A DNA stretch of 7,832 nt from Nitrospinota bacterium (GTDB lineage: Bacteria > Nitrospinota_A > JADGAW01). Below the pieces are notes generated by a model, which worked only from the letters and a program-made list of their open reading frames with translations, was not told the origin of the DNA and ran no database searches. Within the stretch, counting starts at the first letter, position 1, and every line of letters starts with the position of its first letter. The stretch is from assembly GCA_015231815.1 (NCBI GenBank), contig JADGAW010000092.1, forward strand, positions 1-7,832, written 5' to 3'. This document shows, piece by piece, positions 1 to 6,929 of this stretch. A program made the translations under genes and the position numbers.

Positions 1-806
1 AAATGGAAAAAATCTTTGCCATTCTGGGAAACGAAGCTAAAGCAGCCTTTGGCTCCGATGATATCTTTCTGGAAAAGTTCTTTGAGAGACCAAAGCACTT
101 TGAGGTACAAATCCTTGGTGACGGAAAAGGAGATGCAATTCATATTGGAGATAGAGACTGTTCTGTTCAAAGGCGAAATCAAAAAATTATTGAAGAAGGA
201 AACGCTCCTTTAGTAAAGGAATCCGTGAGAAAAAATATTAGAAACGATGCGGTAAAAATAATGAAGGCAGTTAATTATAAAGGTGCTGGAACCGTGGAAT
301 TTCTTCTTGATGGTGATGACTATTTTTTTCTCGAAGTAAATACAAGAATTCAGGTTGAGCATACTGTTTCTGAAGAAATCAGCGGTATTGACCTTGTAAA
401 GAAACAAATTGAAATTGCAACACATGAAAATATTGGCCTAACGCAAAAAGATGTTCATTTATCAGGACACTCTATTGAATGTAGAATTAATGCTGAGGAT
501 CAGTTTAACTTCATTCCTTCAGCTGGAACAATTACCAAATATGTTCAGCCTGGTGGCTTTGGAGTTCGGGTGGATTCAGGTTTTTGTCAGGGGGATACCG
601 TAAATCCTCATTATGACTCCTTGGTAGCAAAGCTTATCACCAAAGGCAGCACACGAGAAATTGCTATAAATAAAATGAAAACAGCATTAAAGGAATTTGT
701 TATTGATGGAATTAAAACCAATATTCCATTACACCTGCGAATTCTTGAAAATACTTCTTTTCTTGACGGGACATATACAACTCAATTGCTTACTGAAATG
801 GGATAA
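1..806 (+). CDS. accC: Biotin carboxylase subunit (AccC-type), 5'-truncated by window edge
   Basis: Biotin carboxylase makes carboxybiotin from ATP and bicarbonate on the biotin carrier protein, normally the first half-reaction of acetyl-CoA carboxylase in fatty-acid synthesis. The visible 267 residues appear to align without gaps to E. coli AccC (from memory) from about residue 178 to 444. The ATG at position 3 is therefore internal and the frame is open to the edge. Counting from that Met, visible active-site matches are H32 (E. coli H209), Q56, K61 (K238), E99 (E276), E111 (E288), N113, R115 (R292), Q117-V118-E119 and R161 (R338). It stops near the usual AccC C-terminus, so no biotinyl domain is fused and the subunit is free-standing. 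Oddities are Asn at the E. coli H236 position, EEGNAP in place of the usual EEAPAP, and VEHT in place of VEHP. These resemble propionyl-CoA or pyruvate carboxylases in part, so another acyl-CoA or pyruvate carboxylase is possible. The family is certain; the substrate is not. Confidence 0.93.
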   Translation, partial: MEKIFAILGNEAKAAFGSDDIFLEKFFERPKHFEVQILGDGKGDAIHIGDRDCSVQRRNQKIIEEGNAPLVKESVRKNIRNDAVKIMKAVNYKGAGTVEFLLDGDDYFFLEVNTRIQVEHTVSEEISGIDLVKKQIEIATHENIGLTQKDVHLSGHSIECRINAEDQFNFIPSAGTITKYVQPGGFGVRVDSGFCQGDTVNPHYDSLVAKLITKGSTREIAINKMKTALKEFVIDGIKTNIPLHLRILENTSFLDGTYTTQLLTEMG

Positions 807-921
807 GAGGGGTACAGGCTCGAAATCTTAAGTCGTAAGTAATAGCGTAAATCTGATAATAAATCAGGTATACAGGTAACTACTGTCCGAAGAGAAAGAA
901 CTTTCATCCAAAAATAAAACT
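807..921 (+). promoter_or_regulatory. Structured leader between accC and fliA
   Basis: This 115-base spacer has no coding frame. It holds several short inverted repeats. CTTA (827-830) pairs with TAAG (836-839). A seven-pair stem, 851-857 with 863-869 (one G-U pair), has an AATAA loop. ACAG (872-875) pairs with CTGT (883-886). The motif TACAGG occurs twice (813-818 and 871-876), so either ACAG could pair with the single CTGT. I recognise no named riboswitch or small RNA. A TATACA hexamer at 869-874 could be a -10 element, but no convincing -35 lies at the right distance. It may be a structured 5' leader of fliA; this is inference from base pairing alone. Confidence 0.3.
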
Positions 922-929
922 ATGAAAGT
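900..929 (+). promoter_or_regulatory. Inverted repeat enclosing the fliA start codon
   Basis: ACTTTCAT (900-907) and ATGAAAGT (922-929) are perfect eight-base complements separated by a 14-base A-rich loop. The right arm begins exactly at the fliA ATG, so the folded mRNA would hide the initiation codon. A competing small hairpin, GAAA (894-897) with TTTC (902-905), uses the same left arm and would free the ATG. No Shine-Dalgarno sequence lies within 15 bases upstream of the ATG. The pairing is directly visible; a role in translational control of the sigma factor is inference. Confidence 0.4.
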
Positions 930-1644
930 CAGTGAGAAAGAACGAAATAAACTTATTGTTGAACATGCACAATTGGTTAAATATGCAGCACTGAGAATTA
1001 TTGTCAGAGTTCCGCCCAATATCCAACTTGACGAACTTATCAGTGCTGGAACAATGGGATTAATTGATGCGATTGATAAGTTCGATGAATCGAAAGATGT
1101 TCAATTCAAAACTTATGCAGAGTTTCGTATCAGAGGGGCAATTTTAGATGAGCTTAGAGCTCTTGACTGGGTTCCCAGAACTGTTCGACAAAAAGCAACT
1201 TTAGTTAGCAAGACCTACGCTAAATTGGAACGTGAGCTCAACCGTCCTGTTGAAGATGAGGAGATGGCGGAAGAGTTAGACATTACCGTCGATGAGTTCT
1301 ACAAAATGCTTAGAGATGCTGCCGGGATTTCCATTGTTAACTTTGAGGATCTTGGCGGTTCTGATAAAGACGGAGATGACAGAGATATTTATGATTGTTT
1401 GGCAGATACCAATTCAAACGACCCTGAAACGGAAATTAAGCTAAAACAAATCCGAGAGATAATTGCAGAAACAATAGATACCCTTCCAGAAAAAGAAAAA
1501 ATCCTTATCTCCCTTTATTATTACGAAGAATTAAACATGAAGGAAATAGGGGAAGTTATGGGAATTACCGAATCAAGGGTTTCACAGCTTCACTCAAAAG
1601 CAGCACTGCGGTTGCGGGCTCGTCTTTTAGATACCTTAGGTTAA
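922..1644 (+). CDS. fliA: FliA/WhiG-family flagellar sigma factor (sigma-28)
   Basis: This is an RNA polymerase sigma factor of group 3 (sigma-28), which directs core polymerase to late flagellar, chemotaxis and related motility promoters and is usually held in check by the anti-sigma FlgM. All 240 residues appear present, the usual FliA length. Region 2 spans about residues 11-86 and includes the highly typical FliA stretch from GLIDAIDKFD through FKTYAEFRIRGAILDELRAL to DWVPRTVR (46-89). Region 3 is about 92-160. Region 4 is about 188-235, with LPEKEK, the LYYYEELNMKEIGE segment and a DNA-binding helix-turn-helix around ITESRVSQLHSKA (215-227). The ATG is the only sensible start: upstream in-frame codons offer no ATG, GTG or TTG before a stop at 877-879. 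No Shine-Dalgarno is visible, and the ATG lies in an inverted repeat. No flagellar gene is adjacent here. FliA is much the best fit; a non-motility sigma-28 paralogue cannot be excluded. Confidence 0.95.
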   Translation: MKVSEKERNKLIVEHAQLVKYAALRIIVRVPPNIQLDELISAGTMGLIDAIDKFDESKDVQFKTYAEFRIRGAILDELRALDWVPRTVRQKATLVSKTYAKLERELNRPVEDEEMAEELDITVDEFYKMLRDAAGISIVNFEDLGGSDKDGDDRDIYDCLADTNSNDPETEIKLKQIREIIAETIDTLPEKEKILISLYYYEELNMKEIGEVMGITESRVSQLHSKAALRLRARLLDTLG

Positions 1645-1655
1645 AATACCCTCCT

Positions 1656-1689
1656 GTTTAACGTAAAAAGTTAAACCTCTAAAAAGGTT
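1656..1689 (+). promoter_or_regulatory. Two overlapping, mutually exclusive hairpins between fliA and trpE
   Basis: GTTTAAC (1656-1662) pairs perfectly with GTTAAAC (1670-1676), giving a seven-pair stem with a seven-base loop 11 bases after the fliA stop. AACCT (1674-1678) can instead pair with AGGTT (1685-1689). The two stems share bases 1674-1676 and cannot fully coexist. A T-rich run (1700-1708) lies about 10 bases after the second stem, too far for a standard intrinsic terminator. The first stem may weakly terminate or protect the fliA transcript. An attenuator for trpE is conceivable, but there is no leader peptide with tryptophan codons. Confidence 0.3.
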
Positions 1690-1712
1690 CTCACTACATT
1701 TTATTTTTTGTC

Positions 1713-3206
1713 ATGTCAAAAATTAATCAATTTGCAGCAACACTTGAAGAGTTTATGGAATTCTCCCAAAAGGGAAATATCTTTCCTCTTTATTATGAAA
1801 TTCTTGGAGATTGCGAAACTCCGGTTTCTGCTTTTAGAAAAATAAGTTCTGGAGGCAACGAGTTTCTCTTTGAATCCGTGGAAGGTGGAAATAAATGGTC
1901 CCGCTATTCTTTTATCGGTATTGATCCTGAACTGGTTTTTTTATCAAAAAATAACGATGTACATATCGTGAGAAACGGTAAAACAGAAAATAAAACAGCT
2001 GAATCACCATTAAAACTCTTGGAAGAAATAATGGCTGACTACAGCTATATACCCTACGGTGATTTACCTATCTTTTGCGGTGGAGCTGTTGGTTATATTG
2101 GTTATGACATGGTAAGGCACATAGAAAAACTACCGGAAAACTCCAAAGATGACCTTGGACTTCCTGACTCATACCTTTTCATTGCAAAAAAACTGTTGAT
2201 ATTTGATAGTCTGAAACAAACAATTAAAATTCTCTGTAATATTGAGTTTGATGAGGGCTCTGACTTAAACGTTCTTTACGAAAACGCCCAAAGGGAAATT
2301 CTTGCAATTCTTGAAAAACTTAAATTACCGGTTAAAAGGAGTAAACCAAAAGCAAAAGAGAACAAAACATCTGAATTTACTTCATCTTTTGAAAAAGAAG
2401 ACTTTAAAAAAGCAGTGGAAAAGTGTCGGGAATATATAAAAGATGGAGACCTCCTTCAGGTGGTACTTGCCCAAAGGCTTTGTTTTGATATTACCTTCAA
2501 TTCCTTTAATATTTACCGCGCACTGCGATTAATTAATCCCTCCCCCTACATGTTTTATCTTCGAGCTGGTGAAGTTGAAATTGTTGGGTCTTCTCCAGAA
2601 ATTCTCGTAAGACTGGAGGAAGATAACGCAACGGTTCGTCCAATTGCTGGTACCAGACCAAGGGGCAAAACGGAAGAGGAAGATAAGGAACTTGAAACCG
2701 AATTACTGTTAGATAAAAAGGAACTTGCGGAACATGTCATGTTGGTTGATCTTGGAAGAAACGATATTGGCAGGGTTTGCGAAACAAATTCTATACATGT
2801 CACTGAATATCAGGCGATAGAGCGTTATTCCCATGTAATGCATATTGTCTCTAATGTAACGGGAAAACTGAAGAAAGGAAAAACATCTTTTGATGTGCTA
2901 AAAGCTACCTTTCCAGCGGGAACAGTTTCTGGTGCTCCAAAGGTCAGAGCTATGGAAATAATTGATGAACTGGAACCAGTGAAAAGGTATATTTATTCTG
3001 GCTGTGTAGGTTACTTCGATTTTTCCGGTAACATGGATATGGCAATTTCCATCAGAACACTTTACATTCATAAAAACAAAGGCTACCTTGGTGTCGGGGC
3101 AGGAATTGTATATGATTCTATTCCGGAAAGTGAATATCAGGAAACGATGAATAAAGGCAGAGCCTTAATTAAAGCAATTGAGCTTGCAGGAAACATTGAC
3201 GATTAA
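1713..3206 (+). CDS. trpE: Anthranilate synthase component I
   Basis: TrpE converts chorismate to anthranilate using ammonia delivered by the glutaminase TrpG, the first committed step of tryptophan synthesis in the cytoplasm. At 497 residues it is a complete, unfused component I. The N-terminal regulatory domain has FESVEGGNKWSRYSFIG (53-69), equivalent to the LLES tryptophan-feedback site, and NPSPYMFYLR (275-284), the second feedback segment. The chorismate-binding domain (about 225-490) carries SSPE (293-296), PIAGTRPRG (310-318), EHVMLVDLGRND (340-351), GTVSGAPK (403-410) and a GAG near 462-464. These retained motifs favour anthranilate synthase over isochorismate or aminodeoxychorismate synthases. 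The ATG at 1713 is preferred because TLEEFMEFSQKGN then aligns with the usual TrpE N-terminus; the ATG at 1755 is a possible shorter start. No Shine-Dalgarno precedes 1713, only a T-rich tract. The gene starts 68 bases after fliA. No trpG or other trp gene follows, because the next gene is convergent. Confidence 0.96.
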   Translation: MSKINQFAATLEEFMEFSQKGNIFPLYYEILGDCETPVSAFRKISSGGNEFLFESVEGGNKWSRYSFIGIDPELVFLSKNNDVHIVRNGKTENKTAESPLKLLEEIMADYSYIPYGDLPIFCGGAVGYIGYDMVRHIEKLPENSKDDLGLPDSYLFIAKKLLIFDSLKQTIKILCNIEFDEGSDLNVLYENAQREILAILEKLKLPVKRSKPKAKENKTSEFTSSFEKEDFKKAVEKCREYIKDGDLLQVVLAQRLCFDITFNSFNIYRALRLINPSPYMFYLRAGEVEIVGSSPEILVRLEEDNATVRPIAGTRPRGKTEEEDKELETELLLDKKELAEHVMLVDLGRNDIGRVCETNSIHVTEYQAIERYSHVMHIVSNVTGKLKKGKTSFDVLKATFPAGTVSGAPKVRAMEIIDELEPVKRYIYSGCVGYFDFSGNMDMAISIRTLYIHKNKGYLGVGAGIVYDSIPESEYQETMNKGRALIKAIELAGNIDD

Positions 3207-3236
3207 AACAGTCGTTTAATTATAAGAACAGAATTA
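3207..3236. other. Convergent intergenic gap without a clear terminator
   Basis: This 30-base AT-rich gap separates the stop codons of trpE (plus strand) and the RND transporter (minus strand). The only inverted repeat is TAATT (3217-3221) with AATTA (3232-3236), five AT pairs, too weak to call an intrinsic terminator. Readthrough between the converging transcripts is therefore possible, as is factor-dependent termination; this is inference from the absence of a hairpin. Confidence 0.4.
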
Positions 3237-6017
3237 TTAGTGAAAATCTGATTTTTTCATCATCTCTTCCTGATACTTTTTGTCATCAGAAATAGTTTCG
3301 ACTTTGCTGGCAAGTCGCTCTCCAAGAATACCACAAATGTTGAAGTTAATTTTTGAAACAATAAAAGGGAAAAACTTTAAATCTTCTTTTAACCGTTCAT
3401 AATCGAACTTAAGAACACTTACAGGTGTCAGAGCACGAATATTGGCAGTTCTTTTTGTTTCTTTTACAAAGCCAATTTCTCCAAACACTTGACCGGCACT
3501 TAACTCTGATAACACAACCTTATTCTTTATACCCTCTTCAAGAGTAACCTCAACCTTTCCTTCAAGGATTAAAAACATACTTCTTCCAACCGTTCCCTGC
3601 TTTATTAATAATTCTCCTACCTCAAAGTCATGAGCTTCGGAAATCATAATAGCTTTTCTAATTTGGTAGTTACTCATATCTTTAAAAAGCGGGCTTTTTT
3701 CAAAAACTTCTTTTTGCATTGTAAGTGAATACATCTGATAAAGGCCAACCAACTTAACTCTTGACATGATGAGCGGGGTTATTAAAAGGTTGGAAAAGAG
3801 GGAAAAAATCATTGTTGCCGCTGAAAGTGCCCCAAATTGTCCGATAAGAGTAAACTCCGATAAAAGAAGAATACCAAAACCAAAACAAAGGGATAGACTT
3901 GTTGCAACCATTGGGGTTGCCTCTTCTGCAACGGTAATTGCAACAGCTTCGTGATAGTCGGTAGTTTTTCTGCAAAGTTCGTTATACCTTGAAAAGAGGT
4001 GAATTGTCCCATCAATAGCAATTCCAATTGCAATAACCGCTACCATTGCTGTTCCTGGGTTCAGGGGGATATTCAGCAAACCCATACATCCGAAAAGAAA
4101 AACTATTGGAATTAAATTAGGTATCATGGCAATGAGTCCACCTTTTAATGAGGTAAACATTGCAGACATTATGAGAAAAACAACAAAGAGTAAGATAAAA
4201 AGTGATTTTACCTGAGCAGTAAGAAGACCTTCAGCAGCAGCATTCACCATAAGGTTTTCACCAACAACGTAAGCTTTCATATCGGCTCCGGCAATATTTC
4301 TTACAACATCTCTCAGTTCGTTTACATATTTATTCAGGGTCTTTGAATCTCCAATGTTATGACGAACAACGATATTTGCACGCCTTAAATCATGACTTAC
4401 AAAACTGGAAAGGTCTTGGCTATGGAAAAAAAGTAAATATTGAGCAACGAGCTCCTTTTTTCGAGGGATAGTAAAATAACTTTCCTTACCGTTATAAAAC
4501 TCTCTATTAACAAGAGAAAGGTGGTCAGCAAGAGAAATTGTGCGATCATAGGCTCCTTGTTTTTCCATAAACTTCTGGATCTCCACTAATTTATTAATAT
4601 TTTTTGGTTCCAAGAACGCTTTGTTATTTTTAGATTCCAATGTTACGAAAAAGACTTTCATTCCAGCAAGGTCATGATGAATTGTCTTAACCTGCTGTAT
4701 CAACTCTCTGTCTTGTTTAAAATATGAAAGAGGGTCATTACTAACATAGAGACTTGAAGCATGATAGAGAAAAAAGATGGAGGCAATTCCTGTAATGAGC
4801 AAAATTGACCGAGGAAAATGGCTTTTGGTAAACCCAAAGAGTCGAACAAACAATCCGGGCATTCCTTTAACAGCTTCGCCTCTATGAAAAAGGCTGCTGT
4901 TAAGCGGTCCTATAAAAGAGAGAGCTATCGGAACAAAAAGAATGGTGATAAAACCGTTTGACAAAATTGCAAAGGTAGATGCTAAAGCAAAATCCTGAAT
5001 AAGCCCGATATTGGTAAAGATATTACTGGCAAAACCAAGTGCTGTTGTAAGAATAGTCAACAGCAAGGGAACTCCCATATGGGTCATCATAAAACGTACG
5101 CTCAAATCTCTTTTATTCTCTTTATATTGATCCAGTCCTTGAAGATAAGAGGAAATCATGTGAGTATCCTCCGTTGAACCAATAACGATGATAAGAGTTG
5201 GCAACATTGCGCTGAGAATATTAACTGGAATTCCACACCAGCCCATAATGCCAAATGTCCAAATAATGCTTAGAATGGATGTTGCCACAGGAATAAATGC
5301 TGCAGTCCAACTTTTGAGAAAAAGAAGAATTGACAGTACTAAAATTACTGCGGATAAAGGACCAAGAAGAGAAATATCCCGAAAAAGAATATTTTTTAAT
5401 TCAAGATTAATCCTTGGAGAACCAACTTGAAATATTTCATCAAAGGTTGATTTATCTTGAGAAATAATATTCTCAAAAATATCGTTAACTTTGTGGTCAA
5501 ATTGACGATCCTCCTTGTCTTCCTTGATGGAAACAATTATTGCCATGACATTGCCATCTTTGGAAATAAAATTACCCGTTAGCAACGGATTATAAAGAAC
5601 ATCCTTCTTGACTTGTTCTGCAGTTACCTGATCTTTTGGGGCTTCTGGAAGAAATATGTGAGATGTTATTTTTCCGTTTTTTCCCTTGATATTTCGCAAC
5701 GTAAAAAGGTCATCCACTCTTTCAACAAAAGGCAATTTATCAAATGCATAATGAAGTTTTTCAAAAGCGGCAAGTTTTTTTGGTGTCCAAAGGTTTTTGT
5801 CACGAATGTAAATAATGGTTTTATTATCCGAACCAAACTCTCTCACAATTTCATGATAAAAAACCTTATAGGGGTCGCTTTTGGAAATCATACTCTTAAA
5901 GCCGGTATCAAGCTCCAACTTTGGAAGTCCAAAAATGGAAAAAACAGTAACAGCAACAATAACCAACATGGTATAAGCCTTATTGTTTATGCCAAATTTA
6001 AGAGAGTTTTCTATCAT
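3237..6017 (-). CDS. RND/MMPL-family transporter with C-terminal cyclic-nucleotide-binding domain
   Basis: This 926-residue inner-membrane protein has the RND/MMPL (HpnN-like) layout. A first membrane helix (about 15-31) precedes a periplasmic loop (32-215). Five or six helices follow (218-370), then a helix at 404-420, a second periplasmic loop (421-600) and five helices (603-750), about 12 in total. Each half has an acidic motif in its central helix, GSTEDTH (280-286) and GIAIDGTIH (665-673), matching the expected proton-relay positions. Family members use proton-motive force to move lipids or other hydrophobic cargo. Unusually, residues about 773-905 form a CNB domain: an N-terminal PLF segment (776-778), a beta-roll with GELLIKQG (801-808), and a phosphate-binding cassette FGEIGFVKETKRTANI (845-860) keeping the key Glu847 and Arg856. 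By topology this domain is cytoplasmic. The ATG at 6017 is chosen because the first helix follows directly; the Shine-Dalgarno is weak. It lies 20 bases after the LolA-like gene and is the last gene of the run. Cargo and ligand are unknown. Confidence 0.93.
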   Translation of the reverse strand: MIENSLKFGINNKAYTMLVIVAVTVFSIFGLPKLELDTGFKSMISKSDPYKVFYHEIVREFGSDNKTIIYIRDKNLWTPKKLAAFEKLHYAFDKLPFVERVDDLFTLRNIKGKNGKITSHIFLPEAPKDQVTAEQVKKDVLYNPLLTGNFISKDGNVMAIIVSIKEDKEDRQFDHKVNDIFENIISQDKSTFDEIFQVGSPRINLELKNILFRDISLLGPLSAVILVLSILLFLKSWTAAFIPVATSILSIIWTFGIMGWCGIPVNILSAMLPTLIIVIGSTEDTHMISSYLQGLDQYKENKRDLSVRFMMTHMGVPLLLTILTTALGFASNIFTNIGLIQDFALASTFAILSNGFITILFVPIALSFIGPLNSSLFHRGEAVKGMPGLFVRLFGFTKSHFPRSILLITGIASIFFLYHASSLYVSNDPLSYFKQDRELIQQVKTIHHDLAGMKVFFVTLESKNNKAFLEPKNINKLVEIQKFMEKQGAYDRTISLADHLSLVNREFYNGKESYFTIPRKKELVAQYLLFFHSQDLSSFVSHDLRRANIVVRHNIGDSKTLNKYVNELRDVVRNIAGADMKAYVVGENLMVNAAAEGLLTAQVKSLFILLFVVFLIMSAMFTSLKGGLIAMIPNLIPIVFLFGCMGLLNIPLNPGTAMVAVIAIGIAIDGTIHLFSRYNELCRKTTDYHEAVAITVAEEATPMVATSLSLCFGFGILLLSEFTLIGQFGALSAATMIFSLFSNLLITPLIMSRVKLVGLYQMYSLTMQKEVFEKSPLFKDMSNYQIRKAIMISEAHDFEVGELLIKQGTVGRSMFLILEGKVEVTLEEGIKNKVVLSELSAGQVFGEIGFVKETKRTANIRALTPVSVLKFDYERLKEDLKFFPFIVSKINFNICGILGERLASKVETISDDKKYQEEMMKKSDFH

Positions 6018-6037
6018 ATTTCTATTCTTATATTTTC

Positions 6038-6925
6038 TTAATTATCTTCTGTAACTTTCTTTTCTTCCTTACTTTCTTCTTGAGGAGCAACCTTCCTAAA
6101 AAGTCGAACATCTGCTCCCATGAGATGCGAACCCGATTTTAGCCAATCAGCAGTAAAAAGAACATTGGGTACATAATCACTTGAAAAAATCCGTCGTTGA
6201 ATAATAAACAGGCTTTTATTCTTTTTTCTTAAATCCTCCATTAAAACCATATTTGCCCGCCACATGTCTCCGTTAACCTGTTTTAGGTCATGGGATGTTC
6301 GACGTTTAACATAACGTTTGTTTCTGTCGTAATAATCTGTTCGTACAAGAAAAAGGTTATCCTGACGAATATAATGCTTTCTATACGAATAACCTGTGGC
6401 AACTTCAATTCCAATGTTTTTAGGTTTAGCTATTACAACAAAAAACTTGAGCTTATCCATTTTTACATCATCTGCTTTTTCATACATGTAATCAGACATC
6501 ACCTCAGGAGTTAAATCATCAATTGTAAAATCACTGTCAAGGAAATAGTTACCTCGAGTATCATCATCACTTGATTTTAATTTCTTTCCAAAAGCAGGCA
6601 GGTAGAGTCTGCTTTCATCTTTATCTTTACTATTTAACACTGCGAGAAGAGAAACTCCCCTCACCTCTGCAGGTTCATCAATTACCAGCAAATATTTAAT
6701 TGTTCCATTACTCTCAACCCGGGAGTAACGTCTCAGTTTTCTTACTGACCGATTACCTAAACTATCAGTAAGAACCATTGTTTGTTTTTCAAAAACATAA
6801 GGAGCAAGTTCATGACGCTTAAACACTTCCTTCATAAGTTTTTCGCCTTCACTTTCTTCAGCATTGATGTTTCCCGAAAGAAAGAGAAGGAAAATGCCAA
6901 TGGAAAACAGTCTAAAACGTAGCAT
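6038..6925 (-). CDS. LolA-like outer-membrane lipoprotein-sorting family protein
   Basis: This is a predicted 295-residue periplasmic protein of the LolA-like family (Pfam LolA_like, PF17131) that commonly accompanies RND/MMPL transporters. The fold resembles lipoprotein carriers, but the cargo is generally unproven. Residues 1-22 are a signal peptide (LRFR, a hydrophobic core, then cleavage after NINA). Family hallmarks are the EPAEVRGVSLL segment (84-94), SRLYLPAFGKKLK (105-117), and FLDSDFTIDDL (128-138). A later half is rich in aromatic and basic beta-strand residues. The C-terminus is a charged, low-complexity tail (281-295). I chose the ATG at 6925, 4 bases after the upstream stop. A longer frame from TTG at 6961 would put 12 non-signal-like residues in front of the signal peptide and overlap the preceding gene. 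The only SD-like bases, AAGGG, abut this ATG, so translation is probably coupled to the lipoprotein gene. It likely passes hydrophobic cargo to or from the neighbouring RND pump; that is inference. Confidence 0.85.
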   Translation of the reverse strand: MLRFRLFSIGIFLLFLSGNINAEESEGEKLMKEVFKRHELAPYVFEKQTMVLTDSLGNRSVRKLRRYSRVESNGTIKYLLVIDEPAEVRGVSLLAVLNSKDKDESRLYLPAFGKKLKSSDDDTRGNYFLDSDFTIDDLTPEVMSDYMYEKADDVKMDKLKFFVVIAKPKNIGIEVATGYSYRKHYIRQDNLFLVRTDYYDRNKRYVKRRTSHDLKQVNGDMWRANMVLMEDLRKKNKSLFIIQRRIFSSDYVPNVLFTADWLKSGSHLMGADVRLFRKVAPQEESKEEKKVTEDN

Positions 6926-6929
6926 CCCT

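Noticed and set aside
3..806. A complete short carboxylase starting at ATG 3
   Set aside because: The sequence appears to align without gaps to AccC from about residue 178, so the Met is internal and the gene is cut by the window edge.
855..874. Sigma-70 promoter in the fliA leader (GATAAT at 855-860 or TATACA at 869-874)
   Set aside because: Neither hexamer has a convincing -35 element 16-18 bases upstream, and such hexamers are frequent in AT-rich DNA.
2555..2803. Minus-strand open frame of 82 residues inside trpE
   Set aside because: It is very serine-rich, lies opposite the conserved trpE chorismate-binding core, and matches no known family; a shadow frame.
3217..3236. Bidirectional terminator between trpE and the RND gene
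   Set aside because: The only inverted repeat is five AT pairs with a ten-base loop and no GC stem, too weak to support a terminator call.
3754..4033. Alternative minus-strand frames within the RND gene, which might suggest a frameshift
   Set aside because: The main 926-residue frame is continuous through this region, with intact transmembrane motifs. The other frames are shadows.
5613..6041. Plus-strand open frame of 142 residues opposite the RND gene
   Set aside because: It is antisense to the well-supported transporter N-terminus, has no recognisable motif, and its low-complexity composition fits the complement of membrane and linker codons.
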